Shown: in pieces, positions 7,232 through 15,086 of the stretch | How positions within the stretch are numbered: the stretch's first letter is position 1 | Layout: each line of letters opens with the position of its first letter | Assembly: GCF_001751255.1 (NCBI RefSeq) | Contig: NZ_LJGW01000428.1 | Coordinates: forward strand, 1-42,987 | Direction of reading: 5' to 3' | Source: Streptomyces nanshensis | Lineage (GTDB): Bacteria; Actinomycetota; Actinomycetes; Streptomycetales; Streptomycetaceae | Length of the DNA stretch: 42,987 nt | Notes under the pieces: generated by a model | The model's database searches: none | What the model was told of the DNA's origin: nothing | Seen by the model: only the letters and a program-made list of their open reading frames with translations | Program-made: the position numbers and the translations under genes

Positions 7232-8110
7232 ATGCGACCGGATGACTGGCATCTCACCGACGACGTCGACGACTTCCTCTCCCGTACCGGAGACTTCCTG
7301 CGCTCGCGCCCCGCCCTGCACACCATGCCGCTGACCGTGACCGAGAGGCTGCGCGCGGACGGCGCGGTCGCGTACGGCGGCGAAGTGCCCCTCTTGGGGT
7401 GGCTGGAGCAGTCAGGCGAGGTCCGCGCCACCTTCCATCTCGTCATGCCCCGCGGTCTGAGCCTCACGCCGCTCGCCCCGGGGCCCGCCGACGCGCTCGC
7501 CGCCCGCCTGGCCGGTCTTGGCCGTTCCCTGCCCGTCGTCGGCGGGCAGGACGACACCGCAGCCGCTTTCGCCAGGGCCTGGCAGCGGTACACGGGTGCG
7601 GCGCCGGCTCTTCGTGACCGCATCCGTCTGTACCGTCTCGGCACGCTCACGCCGCCGGAGTCGCTTCCCGACGGCCGGAGCCGGGCCGCGGGCGAGCGGG
7701 ACCGTGAGCAATTCATGAGCTGGTGCCGTGAGTTCGCCACGGACGTCGGAGAGGCGGTCTCGATCGACGCCGCATCGTGGGCCGGCACACGCTTCGCGGA
7801 CAAGCGCTTCACCTTCTGGGAGACCCCGGACGGCACTCCCGTCTCCATGGCGGGCGCGACCCCGATGGTCGGCGGCCAGGTCCGGGTGGACCCGGTCTAC
7901 ACCCCGGCCCGCCTCCGCGGCCGCGGGTACGCGGGCGCCGTGACGGTCGAGGTGAGCCGGGCCGCTCTGGCTCAAGGAGCAACGGACGTCGTGCTGTTCG
8001 CGGACGCGGCCAACCCCATAAGCAACGGCCTCTACCAGCGCATCGGATTCCGCCGGCTCGCCGACTTCGCCGTGTACGACTTCTCGGCTGCCGCACCGGC
8101 AGTGAGTTGA
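7232..8110 (+). CDS. GNAT family N-acetyltransferase
   Basis: The 292-residue protein has a divergent N-terminal half (about 1-150) and a C-terminal GNAT domain. The acetyl-CoA-binding loop is visible as LRGRGYAGAV (about 227-236), followed by NPISNGLYQRIGFRRLADF, the usual last strands and helix (the N-x3-Y-x2-IGF motif). Two-part GNATs of this length are common in Streptomyces and acetylate small amines or aminoacyl substrates; the substrate is unknown. GGGGAACC lies about ten bases before the ATG. Flanking gaps are 127 and 206 bases and show nothing else. Confidence 0.88.
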   Translation: MRPDDWHLTDDVDDFLSRTGDFLRSRPALHTMPLTVTERLRADGAVAYGGEVPLLGWLEQSGEVRATFHLVMPRGLSLTPLAPGPADALAARLAGLGRSLPVVGGQDDTAAAFARAWQRYTGAAPALRDRIRLYRLGTLTPPESLPDGRSRAAGERDREQFMSWCREFATDVGEAVSIDAASWAGTRFADKRFTFWETPDGTPVSMAGATPMVGGQVRVDPVYTPARLRGRGYAGAVTVEVSRAALAQGATDVVLFADAANPISNGLYQRIGFRRLADFAVYDFSAAAPAVS

Positions 8111-8316
8111 GCCTTCCTCCCGCCAACTTCCGCGCGGCCGTGCCCACTTGTGTGCGCCCGCCCTTCCCTCCCTACCTTTACGCACCGTGTCGCCGCCGTG
8201 GAGGAGTCCCCGCCCTGCTGCGCCGGCATGTCCCCGTACACGTCGATTCGGCCCGACGCCGCTCCGTCCGAAGCAACGTGCCCGAACCAGTCCCCAGCAC
8301 AGAAAGGCACCCCCGA

Positions 8317-9321
8317 GTGACCCCCTTACGTACCGGGCTGTGTGAGCTTCTCGGGATCGCCGTTCCCGTCGTACAGGCTCCCGTCGGGCGCCCCTGCACC
8401 CCGGCCCTGGCCGCTGCCGTGAGCAACGCCGGCGGACTGGGGATGCTGGCGTGTACCTGGGACGGCGTCGGGGAGTTGGCCGCCCGTGTACGGGCCACGC
8501 AGGCGGCCACCGCGCAGCCCTTCGGGGTCAATCTTCTCCTCGAATGGGACCAGGAGGAGCGGATCGAGGAGTGTCTCGCCCTCGGGGTCGGCGTCATCTC
8601 GACGGGCTGGGGCGACCCCGCACCGCTGACCGCGCGGATCCACAGGGGCGGCGCCCTTCATCTGCACACGGTCGGCTCGGCCGCCGAAGCACGGCACGCC
8701 GCGGACGCCGGCGTGGACGTGGTCGTCGCGCAGGGCTGGGAGGCCGGAGGCCATGTGTGCGGCGGGATCGCGTCGTTGCCTCTGGTCCCGGCGGTGGTGG
8801 ACGCCGTGGCGCCCGTGCCGGTCGTCGGCGCCGGAGGGGTCGCGGACGGGCGCGGACTGGCGGCGATGCTGGCGCTGGGGGCCCAGGCCGCCTGGATCGG
8901 CACGCGTTTCCTCCTGGCGGAGGAGGCCGCCACGGCACCGGCGTACCGGGCGGGCCTCGCGCGCGCAGAAGAGACGGACACCGTGCACGGGGTGATCTTC
9001 GACAAGGGGTGGCCGCGCGCCCGTCACCGCGCGCTGGTCAACAGCACCGTCGAGGTCTGGAGGGCCGCGGGCCGTCCGCCCGTGGGCGAACGGCCGGGAG
9101 AGGACGACGTGTTGGGACATGGCGCGGACGGCGCCCCGATCGAGCGCTACGCGGACGTCGCCCCCACGGCGGACGTCGAGGGCGACGCGGAGGCGATGGC
9201 CCTGTACGCGGGGCAGAGCGTCGGGCTGGTCGGCCGGAGGCAGCCGGCCGCCGCCATCGTGGCGGAGCTGGAAGCAGAAGCCGTGCGCAGCCTCGACTCC
9301 CTGCGAGGGATGGGTGGTTGA
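8317..9321 (+). CDS. Nitronate monooxygenase family protein
   Basis: The product is 334 residues from the GTG at 8317, which has GAAAGG about ten bases upstream. The frame is open further upstream, but that region is low-quality Arg/Pro-rich sequence. The FMN-binding TIM barrel of the 2-nitropropane dioxygenase/nitronate monooxygenase family is clear: SNAGGLGMLACTWDG (about 36-50), GVNLLLEW, VVVAQGWEAGGHVCGG (about 135-150, with the presumed catalytic base His146), PVVGAGGVADG and IGTRFLLAEEA. These enzymes oxidise toxic nitronates such as propionate 3-nitronate to aldehyde and nitrite using O2. The neighbouring operon carries N-oxygenase-like and nitroreductase genes, so it may give self-protection or recycle a nitro intermediate. 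Confidence 0.88.
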   Translation: MTPLRTGLCELLGIAVPVVQAPVGRPCTPALAAAVSNAGGLGMLACTWDGVGELAARVRATQAATAQPFGVNLLLEWDQEERIEECLALGVGVISTGWGDPAPLTARIHRGGALHLHTVGSAAEARHAADAGVDVVVAQGWEAGGHVCGGIASLPLVPAVVDAVAPVPVVGAGGVADGRGLAAMLALGAQAAWIGTRFLLAEEAATAPAYRAGLARAEETDTVHGVIFDKGWPRARHRALVNSTVEVWRAAGRPPVGERPGEDDVLGHGADGAPIERYADVAPTADVEGDAEAMALYAGQSVGLVGRRQPAAAIVAELEAEAVRSLDSLRGMGG

Positions 9322-9396
9322 GGATCACCGATGGGTGACTGAGGCCGACTGCTAGGTGGTTGAGGCCGACGGCTAGATAGTTGAGGCCGCCGGGTC
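9313..9396. repeat. Four 21-bp tandem repeats spanning two convergent gene ends
   Basis: Units begin at 9313, 9334, 9355 and 9376 with exact 21-base periodicity. The consensus is close to ggtggttgaggccgacggct. The first unit holds the nitronate monooxygenase stop and the third holds the stop of the convergent LysR gene, so both C-termini are set by the repeats. Confidence 0.75.
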
Positions 9397-10287
9397 CGGC
9401 TCCTCTCCCCACAGATCCCGCGCCAGCGCAGCGAGATCGCTCAGCGCACGGGTCTGGCGGCGCGATTTGTGCGTGATCATGTAGACGCCCAGGTGCGGAG
9501 CGCGCGTCCAGGGGAGGATCTGCAACTCCCCGCGCGCGGCCTCGTCGTGCACGGTGCTGGCGGGCAGCAGCGCCACCCCGAGTCCCGCGGCGGCGCACTT
9601 CTTGATCGCCTCCACGCTGACGAACTCCATGAGAACCGGGTCGACTTCGGCCTCTTTGAGTTCGGCGTCGATCATCTCCCGCTGGGCGCAGCCCTTCTCG
9701 ATGACGAGCAGCGTCTCCCCGGCGAGCTGACCGCTGTGCACCCGCTTGCGCTCCGCGAGCGGGTGTCCGGGCCGTGCCACGAGCAGCAGCGGCTCCTCCG
9801 CCATCAGCTCCGCGGTGGTCATCGGCGCGGCGACGTTCCTCTCCAGCAGGAAGCCGACGTCGACGCCGCCGTCCTTGAGCGCGGCCAGCAGCGCGGTGCG
9901 GCCCGCGGGCCGGAAGACCACGCGCAACAGCGGGTAGCGGTCCTGCAACGCGCGGAGAACGGCCGGAAGCCGGTAGGCGCACAGGCTCTCCGGTGCGGCG
10001 ATGTGCAGCGTCCCGCGGACCTCGCGCTGGTCTCCTCCCGCTTGCAGTACGGCTTCGCGTACCTCGTCGGCGTAGTTGACCATCCGCCGGGCGTGACCGC
10101 GCAGTTCCTCTCCCGCGGCGGTGAGGACGATCCGTCTGCCCAACCGCTCGAACAGCTCGGCGCCCAGGTCGGATTCGAGCGTCTTGATGTGGCTCGTCAC
10201 GCTGGACTGGACGTATCCGAGCTCATCCGCGGCCCGGGTGAAGCTCATCGAACGGGCCACTTCGAGGAAGGTCACCAGATGCTTCAT
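9373..10287 (-). CDS. LysR family transcriptional regulator
   Basis: The product is 304 residues from the ATG at 10287 (MKHLVTFLEVARSMSFTRAA), which has GGGA eight bases upstream. The frame is open to 10332, but the upstream part overlaps a likely operator. The N-terminal winged helix is typical (TRAADELGYVQSSVTSHIKTLESDLG), followed by a two-lobed inducer domain beginning VRGTLHIAAPESL. It is divergent from an MFS transporter with 85 bases between them, the usual arrangement for a LysR activator of an efflux gene. The nature of the inducer is unknown. Confidence 0.9.
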   Translation of the reverse strand: MKHLVTFLEVARSMSFTRAADELGYVQSSVTSHIKTLESDLGAELFERLGRRIVLTAAGEELRGHARRMVNYADEVREAVLQAGGDQREVRGTLHIAAPESLCAYRLPAVLRALQDRYPLLRVVFRPAGRTALLAALKDGGVDVGFLLERNVAAPMTTAELMAEEPLLLVARPGHPLAERKRVHSGQLAGETLLVIEKGCAQREMIDAELKEAEVDPVLMEFVSVEAIKKCAAAGLGVALLPASTVHDEAARGELQILPWTRAPHLGVYMITHKSRRQTRALSDLAALARDLWGEEPDPAASTI

Positions 10288-10319
10288 CTCCACGTTCCCA
10301 TCGGTCCCCTCGATGGAGT

Positions 10320-10348
10320 CCATCGCAAACATTCGTTGGACGCGATGG
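10320..10348. promoter_or_regulatory. Inverted repeat between LysR gene and MFS gene (putative LysR operator)
   Basis: CCATCGC (10320-10326) and GCGATGG (10342-10348) form perfect 7-base arms around a 15-base spacer, 25 bases before the MFS start. The position and size fit a LysR-type regulator binding site controlling both divergent genes. Confidence 0.5.
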
Positions 10349-10372
10349 CTCTGCGGCTCTTACAACAAAGAC

Positions 10373-11653
10373 ATGACCTTCACTGCCCGAGACGCCTCCC
10401 GGGGCGTCGGCACCTCGTCCGCGGGCGGACTCGCCGACCGCAACTTCCTGCTGCTCCTCGTGGCGACGGCCTGCGCCTTCTCCAACTACGCGCCCATGCT
10501 CTCGGTCGTGCCCCTGTGGTCGGACGACGGCGGGGCCGGGACCGCCGGGGCGGGAGCGGCGACGGGCGTGACGATGGGGACGACGGTTGCCGTCCAGTTG
10601 TGCATGCCGTGGCTGCTCAGGAAGCTCAGCCTGCTGGCGATCTTCGCGGTGGGCGCCGTACTGCTCGGAGTGCCGACCTTCGGCTATCTGCTCTCCTCCC
10701 AACTCACGCCGGTTCTCACGGTGTCGGCCGTGCGCGGCGTCGGATTCGGCATGGTCGCCGTCGCCGGCAGCGCGCTCGTCGCCGAGCTGGTGACGGAGGA
10801 CAAGCGCGGACGGGCCGTCGGCTGGTACGGCATCGCGGTCGGTCTCCCCCAGGTCGTCTGTCTGCCGCTGGCGGTGTGGGGCGTCGAAAGCTGGGGCTAC
10901 ACCGCGGTGTTCACCGTCTCGGCGGTGCTGAGCGTCGCCGCGGCTCCGCTGATCTGGGCGGTGTCCGCCGATACGAGGCAGCGCGGCGGCCGGCCCTCCT
11001 CGGCCGACGGACGCCGCTCGGGCGTCGTCGAGCAGTGGCGCCCCCTGCTGAACCCGTGGACGGTGCTGATCACCGCGGCCTGCGCCCTGGGCGGTGTGAC
11101 GTCCCTGCTGCCGCTCGCCCTGGACGACGTCGACGTGGCCGCCACCGCCCTGTTCGTGCTCTCGGCCACGGTGATCGCCGGGCGTTGGGGGGCGGGCTGG
11201 CTGAGCGACCGTCTGGGTCCCGGGCGTCTGCTGGTCGCCAGCGTCCTCGCGTGCGCCGCGGGCATGGCCGGTTTCGCCGCCGCCGTGGCGGGTGCGCCGC
11301 CCTGGCCGGTGTCCATGGCCGCCGCCGCGGTGTACGGGCTGGGCTTCGGCGTGCTGCAGAACGACACCCTCGTCGTCATGTTCGCCCGTGCCGGACCTCG
11401 GGGCAGCGGCCTGGCCAGCACCGCCTGGAACATGGCGTACGACGCCGGCACCGGTGTCGGCGCGGCCGGCGTGGGGGTCATCTCGGGCGCCTTCACGATG
11501 GGCGGCGCCTTCGCCGCGGCAGCCGCCGTCATCGTCGCCGCGGCTCCCCTGGCCTGGCTCAGCGGACGGACGGCGGGCTCCGCGCGGGGCGTACGCCACA
11601 AGTCCCCGCCTCCGGACGACCCGACCGACGACATCCGCAGTCACACAGGCTGA
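10373..11653 (+). CDS. MFS transporter
   Basis: The product is 426 residues, with about twelve hydrophobic segments starting at NFLLLLVATACAFSNYAPML. The motif-A-like loop is between helices 2 and 3 and a second copy follows in the C-half (GAGWLSDRLGPGRL). DKRGRAVGWYGIAVGLPQVV is typical of drug/metabolite efflux MFS proteins. The ATG at 10373 was chosen because it begins just before the first membrane helix and after the divergent operator; upstream in-frame sequence overlaps the LysR gene. It is followed 15 bases later by the cyclase-family gene, so the two are probably one transcript. It likely exports the product or intermediate of the neighbouring pathway. Confidence 0.9.
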   Translation: MTFTARDASRGVGTSSAGGLADRNFLLLLVATACAFSNYAPMLSVVPLWSDDGGAGTAGAGAATGVTMGTTVAVQLCMPWLLRKLSLLAIFAVGAVLLGVPTFGYLLSSQLTPVLTVSAVRGVGFGMVAVAGSALVAELVTEDKRGRAVGWYGIAVGLPQVVCLPLAVWGVESWGYTAVFTVSAVLSVAAAPLIWAVSADTRQRGGRPSSADGRRSGVVEQWRPLLNPWTVLITAACALGGVTSLLPLALDDVDVAATALFVLSATVIAGRWGAGWLSDRLGPGRLLVASVLACAAGMAGFAAAVAGAPPWPVSMAAAAVYGLGFGVLQNDTLVVMFARAGPRGSGLASTAWNMAYDAGTGVGAAGVGVISGAFTMGGAFAAAAAVIVAAAPLAWLSGRTAGSARGVRHKSPPPDDPTDDIRSHTG

Positions 11654-11668
11654 AAGGAGCCATCGACG

Positions 11669-12385
11669 ATGAAGAGCAAGCAGGAATTCCGGCAAGGAGA
11701 CGTCCCCATGGCCGGACGCAACGGCAGCCGGTTCGTGGATCTCAGCCACGACATCGTGCCGGGCTCAACGGCTTATCCGGGTCTTCCCCAGCCGTCGCTC
11801 ACCGACTACATCTCGCGCGAGCAGTCCCGTGAAATGTACGCGGAGGGAACGGAGTTCCACACGGCGCAGTTGTGTCTCGTGGGGCAGACGGGAACGTATC
11901 TCGACGTTCCCTTCCACCGGTACGCGGACGGATACGACCTGACGCGGCTTGATCTGAACCGGGTCGCCAATGTGCCGGCCGTCGTGATCGATACCGACGC
12001 CGACGAGATCCCGCCGTCCGTCTTCGCAGGTCAGACTTTAACGGGACGGGCCGTGCTGCTGCGTACCGGCTGGTCCCGGTTCTGGGGCATGGACGCCTAC
12101 CAGAACGGCGGTCACCCGCATCTCTCGGAGGAGTCCGCACGCGTATTGGCGGACGCGGGTCCCGCCGTCGTGGGCATCGATTCTCTCAATATCGACGGCA
12201 CGCACACGGGCGAGAGGCCGGCGCACACCCAGCTCCTCGGGGCCGGTATTCCGATTGTCGAGCACCTGACGAATCTTGGCCAACTCCCGGGCACGGGCGC
12301 TCGGTTCACGGCTGCCCCTGTTAAGGTTGTCGGCTGTGGCACGTTCCCGGTACGTGCCTTCGCAACGTGGAGTCGGTGGGTTTAA
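11669..12385 (+). CDS. Cyclase/kynurenine-formamidase-like hydrolase with altered metal motif
   Basis: The 238-residue protein belongs to the metal-dependent cyclase family (KynB-like): FVDLSHDIVPGSTAYPG at the start, GRAVLLRTGWSRFWG in the middle and GIDSLNIDGTH near the end. The central signature HxGTHxDxPxH is changed here to QTGTYLDVPFH. The first and second His are Gln and Tyr, while Asp and the last His remain, so metal binding and activity may differ. An ATG at 11708, with AAGGAG seven to eight bases upstream, is an equally good start and would remove 13 residues. It contains a TTA codon at 12038-12040. It sits between the MFS gene and a second LysR gene. Confidence 0.85.
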   Translation: MKSKQEFRQGDVPMAGRNGSRFVDLSHDIVPGSTAYPGLPQPSLTDYISREQSREMYAEGTEFHTAQLCLVGQTGTYLDVPFHRYADGYDLTRLDLNRVANVPAVVIDTDADEIPPSVFAGQTLTGRAVLLRTGWSRFWGMDAYQNGGHPHLSEESARVLADAGPAVVGIDSLNIDGTHTGERPAHTQLLGAGIPIVEHLTNLGQLPGTGARFTAAPVKVVGCGTFPVRAFATWSRWV

Positions 12386-12449
12386 CCTGCTCCTAGGTAC
12401 CACATGTAACAGTCTTTTCTGTTCCGTCTTACCTTCGTGGGGGAGACAC

Positions 12450-13373
12450 GTGGCCACCCTGCAGCAGTTCAGGACATTGCACACCGTGGAGACCTGCGGC
12501 GGTATACACGCCGCGGCGAAGGCTCTGCATCTCTCGCCCTCGGCGGTGTCGCAACAAGTCAAGGCGCTTGCGGCGGAATGTGGTTTCCCCCTGCTCGAAC
12601 CGGACGGCCGTGGAATAAGGCTGACGGAGAGCGGCGAATCCGTCGCCCAAGCCGTGTCCCAGATAGCGCAGTTATGGGAGAAGGCGATACTGCGCGCACG
12701 TCCCGAGGTGCGGGCGAAAAGGCTGCAACAGCCCGTCGTCAGCCTGGGCTCGTTCCCCTCCGCCATGGCCAACTGCGTACTTCCCGCTTTCCGTTCGTGC
12801 GCCGAGTACTCGGTCAAGGTCAGGCTCTTCGAGACGAGTCCGCACGAGGGATGTGAACTCGTACGCAACGAAATCCTGGACGCGGCGGTCTCCCTGAAGG
12901 ACGCGGTGCAGACGAACGAGGACGGACTGCACTGGTTACCCCTCCAGCACGATCCCTTCGTGCTGGTAGGGCCTTCGGGACTGCTCTCCTCCACGGCGCG
13001 CAGCCGGGGCGCGTCCGCTCTCTCCAGCCTGCCGTGGATCCTTCCCTGCGCGGGGTCGGACTGCGACCGGCTCATCTCGGGCCATATGGCGCGGCACGGA
13101 GTGCGGGCGCGGCCCGCCGGCAGGACCGACGACTGGTCCCTCGCCCAGGAGATGGCCGCGGCCCTGAACGCGGTGGCCTACATCCCGTCCTCCGTGCTGC
13201 GCAACGAATGCGGTCTGGCGAGGGTCGTCGACCTGGCCGGCATTCCCAATCCCTTCCGCACGGTCGTGCTCGTCACCCGCCGCCCCGAGGAACATAAGCA
13301 GTGGTTCTCGGACATGAGCCGGCGCTTCAAGCAGGCGTACGCGCGCACCGCCGGTGAGGCGTACAGCAGTTGA
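12450..13373 (+). CDS. LysR family transcriptional regulator (second)
   Basis: The product is 307 residues from the GTG at 12450, with GGGGGAG five bases upstream. The DNA-binding domain (LQQFRTLHTVETCGG, then AAAKALHLSPSAVSQQVKAL) is clear; the effector domain is more divergent, beginning VVSLGSFPSAMANCVLPAF. It has two TTA codons (75 and 163), so its translation is expected to be bldA-dependent, as for pathway-specific regulators of secondary metabolism. It follows the cyclase gene by 64 bases and converges on the PNPOx-like gene. It is a good candidate activator for the oxygenase operon starting at 14308. Confidence 0.9.
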   Translation: MATLQQFRTLHTVETCGGIHAAAKALHLSPSAVSQQVKALAAECGFPLLEPDGRGIRLTESGESVAQAVSQIAQLWEKAILRARPEVRAKRLQQPVVSLGSFPSAMANCVLPAFRSCAEYSVKVRLFETSPHEGCELVRNEILDAAVSLKDAVQTNEDGLHWLPLQHDPFVLVGPSGLLSSTARSRGASALSSLPWILPCAGSDCDRLISGHMARHGVRARPAGRTDDWSLAQEMAAALNAVAYIPSSVLRNECGLARVVDLAGIPNPFRTVVLVTRRPEEHKQWFSDMSRRFKQAYARTAGEAYSS

Positions 13374-13388
13374 GCCCCGCCCGGCCGG

Positions 13389-13982
13389 TCAGCGGCCGGT
13401 ACGGCGCACCAGGCCCTCGTACTCCTCCTTCTTCTTCCACTCCGGGTCCGGCGGCACATGCCCCGGCTGCGGCACATAGGCGGAGATCTCGCCCCGGCCC
13501 ACGTCGTGCAGATAGCGCGGGCAGTTCTCGAAGACGTCCCGCACCGTGACGCGCACCACCGCGTCCGCCTCGTGGAACAGCTCCATCAGGCGGGAGTCCG
13601 TCGAGACCTGCGCCTCTCCGTTGATCCGGATCTTTATGGGCCGGCCGTAGTCGATGAAGAGCATGCCGATGCGGGGGTTCTCCAGAATGTTCCCGAGGCT
13701 GCGGAACATGCCGTTGCCGTCGTAGCTGGGGAAGAGCAGATGTGTCTCATCGGGGACCTTGACGAAACCGGGACGGCCCCCTTTGTAGGAGCAGTCCGGT
13801 GCTCCCTCGGCGTCGGCGGTGGCCAGATAGAAGCAGTCGGCCGCCTCGACCACATGTATCTCGTCGGGGCCGAGCCGGCTCTGCACGTACTTGCCGGCGA
13901 TGTGATCGGCGAGGGCCCGTGTCTCCAACATCTCCTGAACTTTGCGTGAGCCGGGGTTGTAGAACTCCTGAGAGCGGTTCAC
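13389..13982 (-). CDS. Pyridoxamine 5'-phosphate oxidase-like flavoprotein
   Basis: The product is 197 residues from the GTG at 13982, behind GGAGAGGAGAG. The split-barrel flavin-binding fold is indicated by CFYLATADAEGAPDCSYKGG, then HLLFPSYDGNGMFRSLGNI and NPRIGMLFIDYGRPIKIRINGEA. This is the usual signature of PNPOx-like family proteins that bind FMN or F420 and reduce or oxidise small molecules; true PdxH residues are not all present. It is divergent from the 2OG oxygenase operon across a 325-base region, so it could be co-regulated. Confidence 0.88.
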   Translation of the reverse strand: MNRSQEFYNPGSRKVQEMLETRALADHIAGKYVQSRLGPDEIHVVEAADCFYLATADAEGAPDCSYKGGRPGFVKVPDETHLLFPSYDGNGMFRSLGNILENPRIGMLFIDYGRPIKIRINGEAQVSTDSRLMELFHEADAVVRVTVRDVFENCPRYLHDVGRGEISAYVPQPGHVPPDPEWKKKEEYEGLVRRTGR

Positions 13983-14307
13983 AGCGATCTCTCCTCTCCG
14001 GATGGGCCGGACGCGGCTTTCGCAAGATCGCAGGGCGCACCGGGCGGCACAAGGACCGTTCAGACATCGTGAACGGATAAGCGGCAGACGGCAGATGAGC
14101 CGCAGGACCCGAATCACCGGACCTTTGCGGCCGCCTCCGTACTCCACGGGTCAGATCGGCACGAGACGGACGCGCAGAACGCGGCGGCGCCGGACACCGA
14201 ACCGTTTCGATAAACCTGACGGATCTGTTTCCTTCGCACCTTGTGGCGATACTTTCGAAGGCGTCGAAGAAATCACCTCTTCCATTCTCACGGCAACCAG
14301 AAACGGG
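13983..14307. other. Divergent intergenic region, no gene
   Basis: These 325 bases separate the PNPOx-like gene from the oxygenase operon. I see no convincing coding sequence; the open frame that continues upstream of 14308 is Arg-rich and unlike the downstream protein. It holds the inverted repeat at 14056-14076 and must contain promoters for both directions. Confidence 0.6.
14056..14076. promoter_or_regulatory. Perfect inverted repeat (LysR-type operator candidate)
   Basis: CCGTTCA (14056-14062) and TGAACGG (14070-14076) are perfect 7-base arms around 7 bases. The centre also satisfies the LysR T-N11-A rule. It lies 74 bases upstream of the PNPOx-like start and about 230 bases upstream of the oxygenase operon. 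Confidence 0.55.
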
Positions 14308-15030
14308 ATGATGACCTTGAATGCCCGTGCTCAGGAACTAGGCGAGAGAATGTTCACCCGCGGACATGTGACGTCCCTGGTGGGCCAGGAAGTGCATGCG
14401 GAGGAATGGAAGGTTTTCTCCGAGAGCTGGCACCGGCTTCCCGTCGACGCCTTCATGGCCGACGGTGAGAAATACCGGCTCCGCCGGCACACCGTTTTCA
14501 ACGTGAACTCGGACTCGGGCATCGAGCAGCTTCCCCCGCGCCCCTACGTACAGACCCTGGACATCAACCATCTCAACGGCGACGTGCGCCGCAGCTACGA
14601 CGGGATCGAGCGGCCGGTGACCGGAAGCCGGTTCTTCCGGTCGCTTCTCCTCGGCCTGTCCGCCCTGCTCGACGAGCTCCAGGACGGCCCCTGCACCTGG
14701 CACCACCAGTGCTTCCAGAACCGCATCACCACCAGCGGCTCGGAGGTCGGCAACCCGACCCCCGAGGGGGTGCACCGGGACGGCGTCGACTATGTCCTGA
14801 CCATGATCGTCGACCGGCACAACATCACCGGCGGATGCAGCGGCATCTACGAGGCGTCCACACGCAAACCCCTGCACTCGGAAACGCTCACCGAACCCGG
14901 GAGCTTTCTGCTGGCCGACGACGAACGCACCCGGCACGACGCGACGTCGGTCTTCCCGCTCGACCCTGCACTCCCGGCTCACCGCGACGTCTTCATCGAC
15001 GTCATCACACGCGGCACCCAGCCTCGCTGA
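14308..15030 (+). CDS. Fe(II)/2-oxoglutarate-dependent oxygenase (PF10014-like)
   Basis: The product is 240 residues from the first of two adjacent ATGs at 14308. The double-stranded beta-helix iron site is intact: H156-R-D158 (EGVHRDGVDY) with the distal H210 (ERTRHDAT) and the 2OG-anchoring Arg at 226 (HRDVFIDVITR). This layout matches the PF10014 group, which contains isoleucine 4-dioxygenase and the nitrocyclopropane-forming HrmJ/BelL-type enzymes. An amino acid or derivative is the likely substrate. It is the first gene of a five-gene operon and is followed 56 bases later by a haem-oxygenase-like diiron oxidase. The exact start is uncertain because the ribosome binding site is weak. Confidence 0.85.
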   Translation: MMTLNARAQELGERMFTRGHVTSLVGQEVHAEEWKVFSESWHRLPVDAFMADGEKYRLRRHTVFNVNSDSGIEQLPPRPYVQTLDINHLNGDVRRSYDGIERPVTGSRFFRSLLLGLSALLDELQDGPCTWHHQCFQNRITTSGSEVGNPTPEGVHRDGVDYVLTMIVDRHNITGGCSGIYEASTRKPLHSETLTEPGSFLLADDERTRHDATSVFPLDPALPAHRDVFIDVITRGTQPR

Positions 15031-15086
15031 CCTGATCGGTCACCGAAGTCACCGCACCCACTCACCCACGTAAGGACGGAGCACCG

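Noticed and set aside
10223..11749. Minus-strand open frame opposite the MFS gene
   Set aside because: The composition is His/Gly/Arg-rich with no domain; the plus-strand MFS protein has clear membrane helices.
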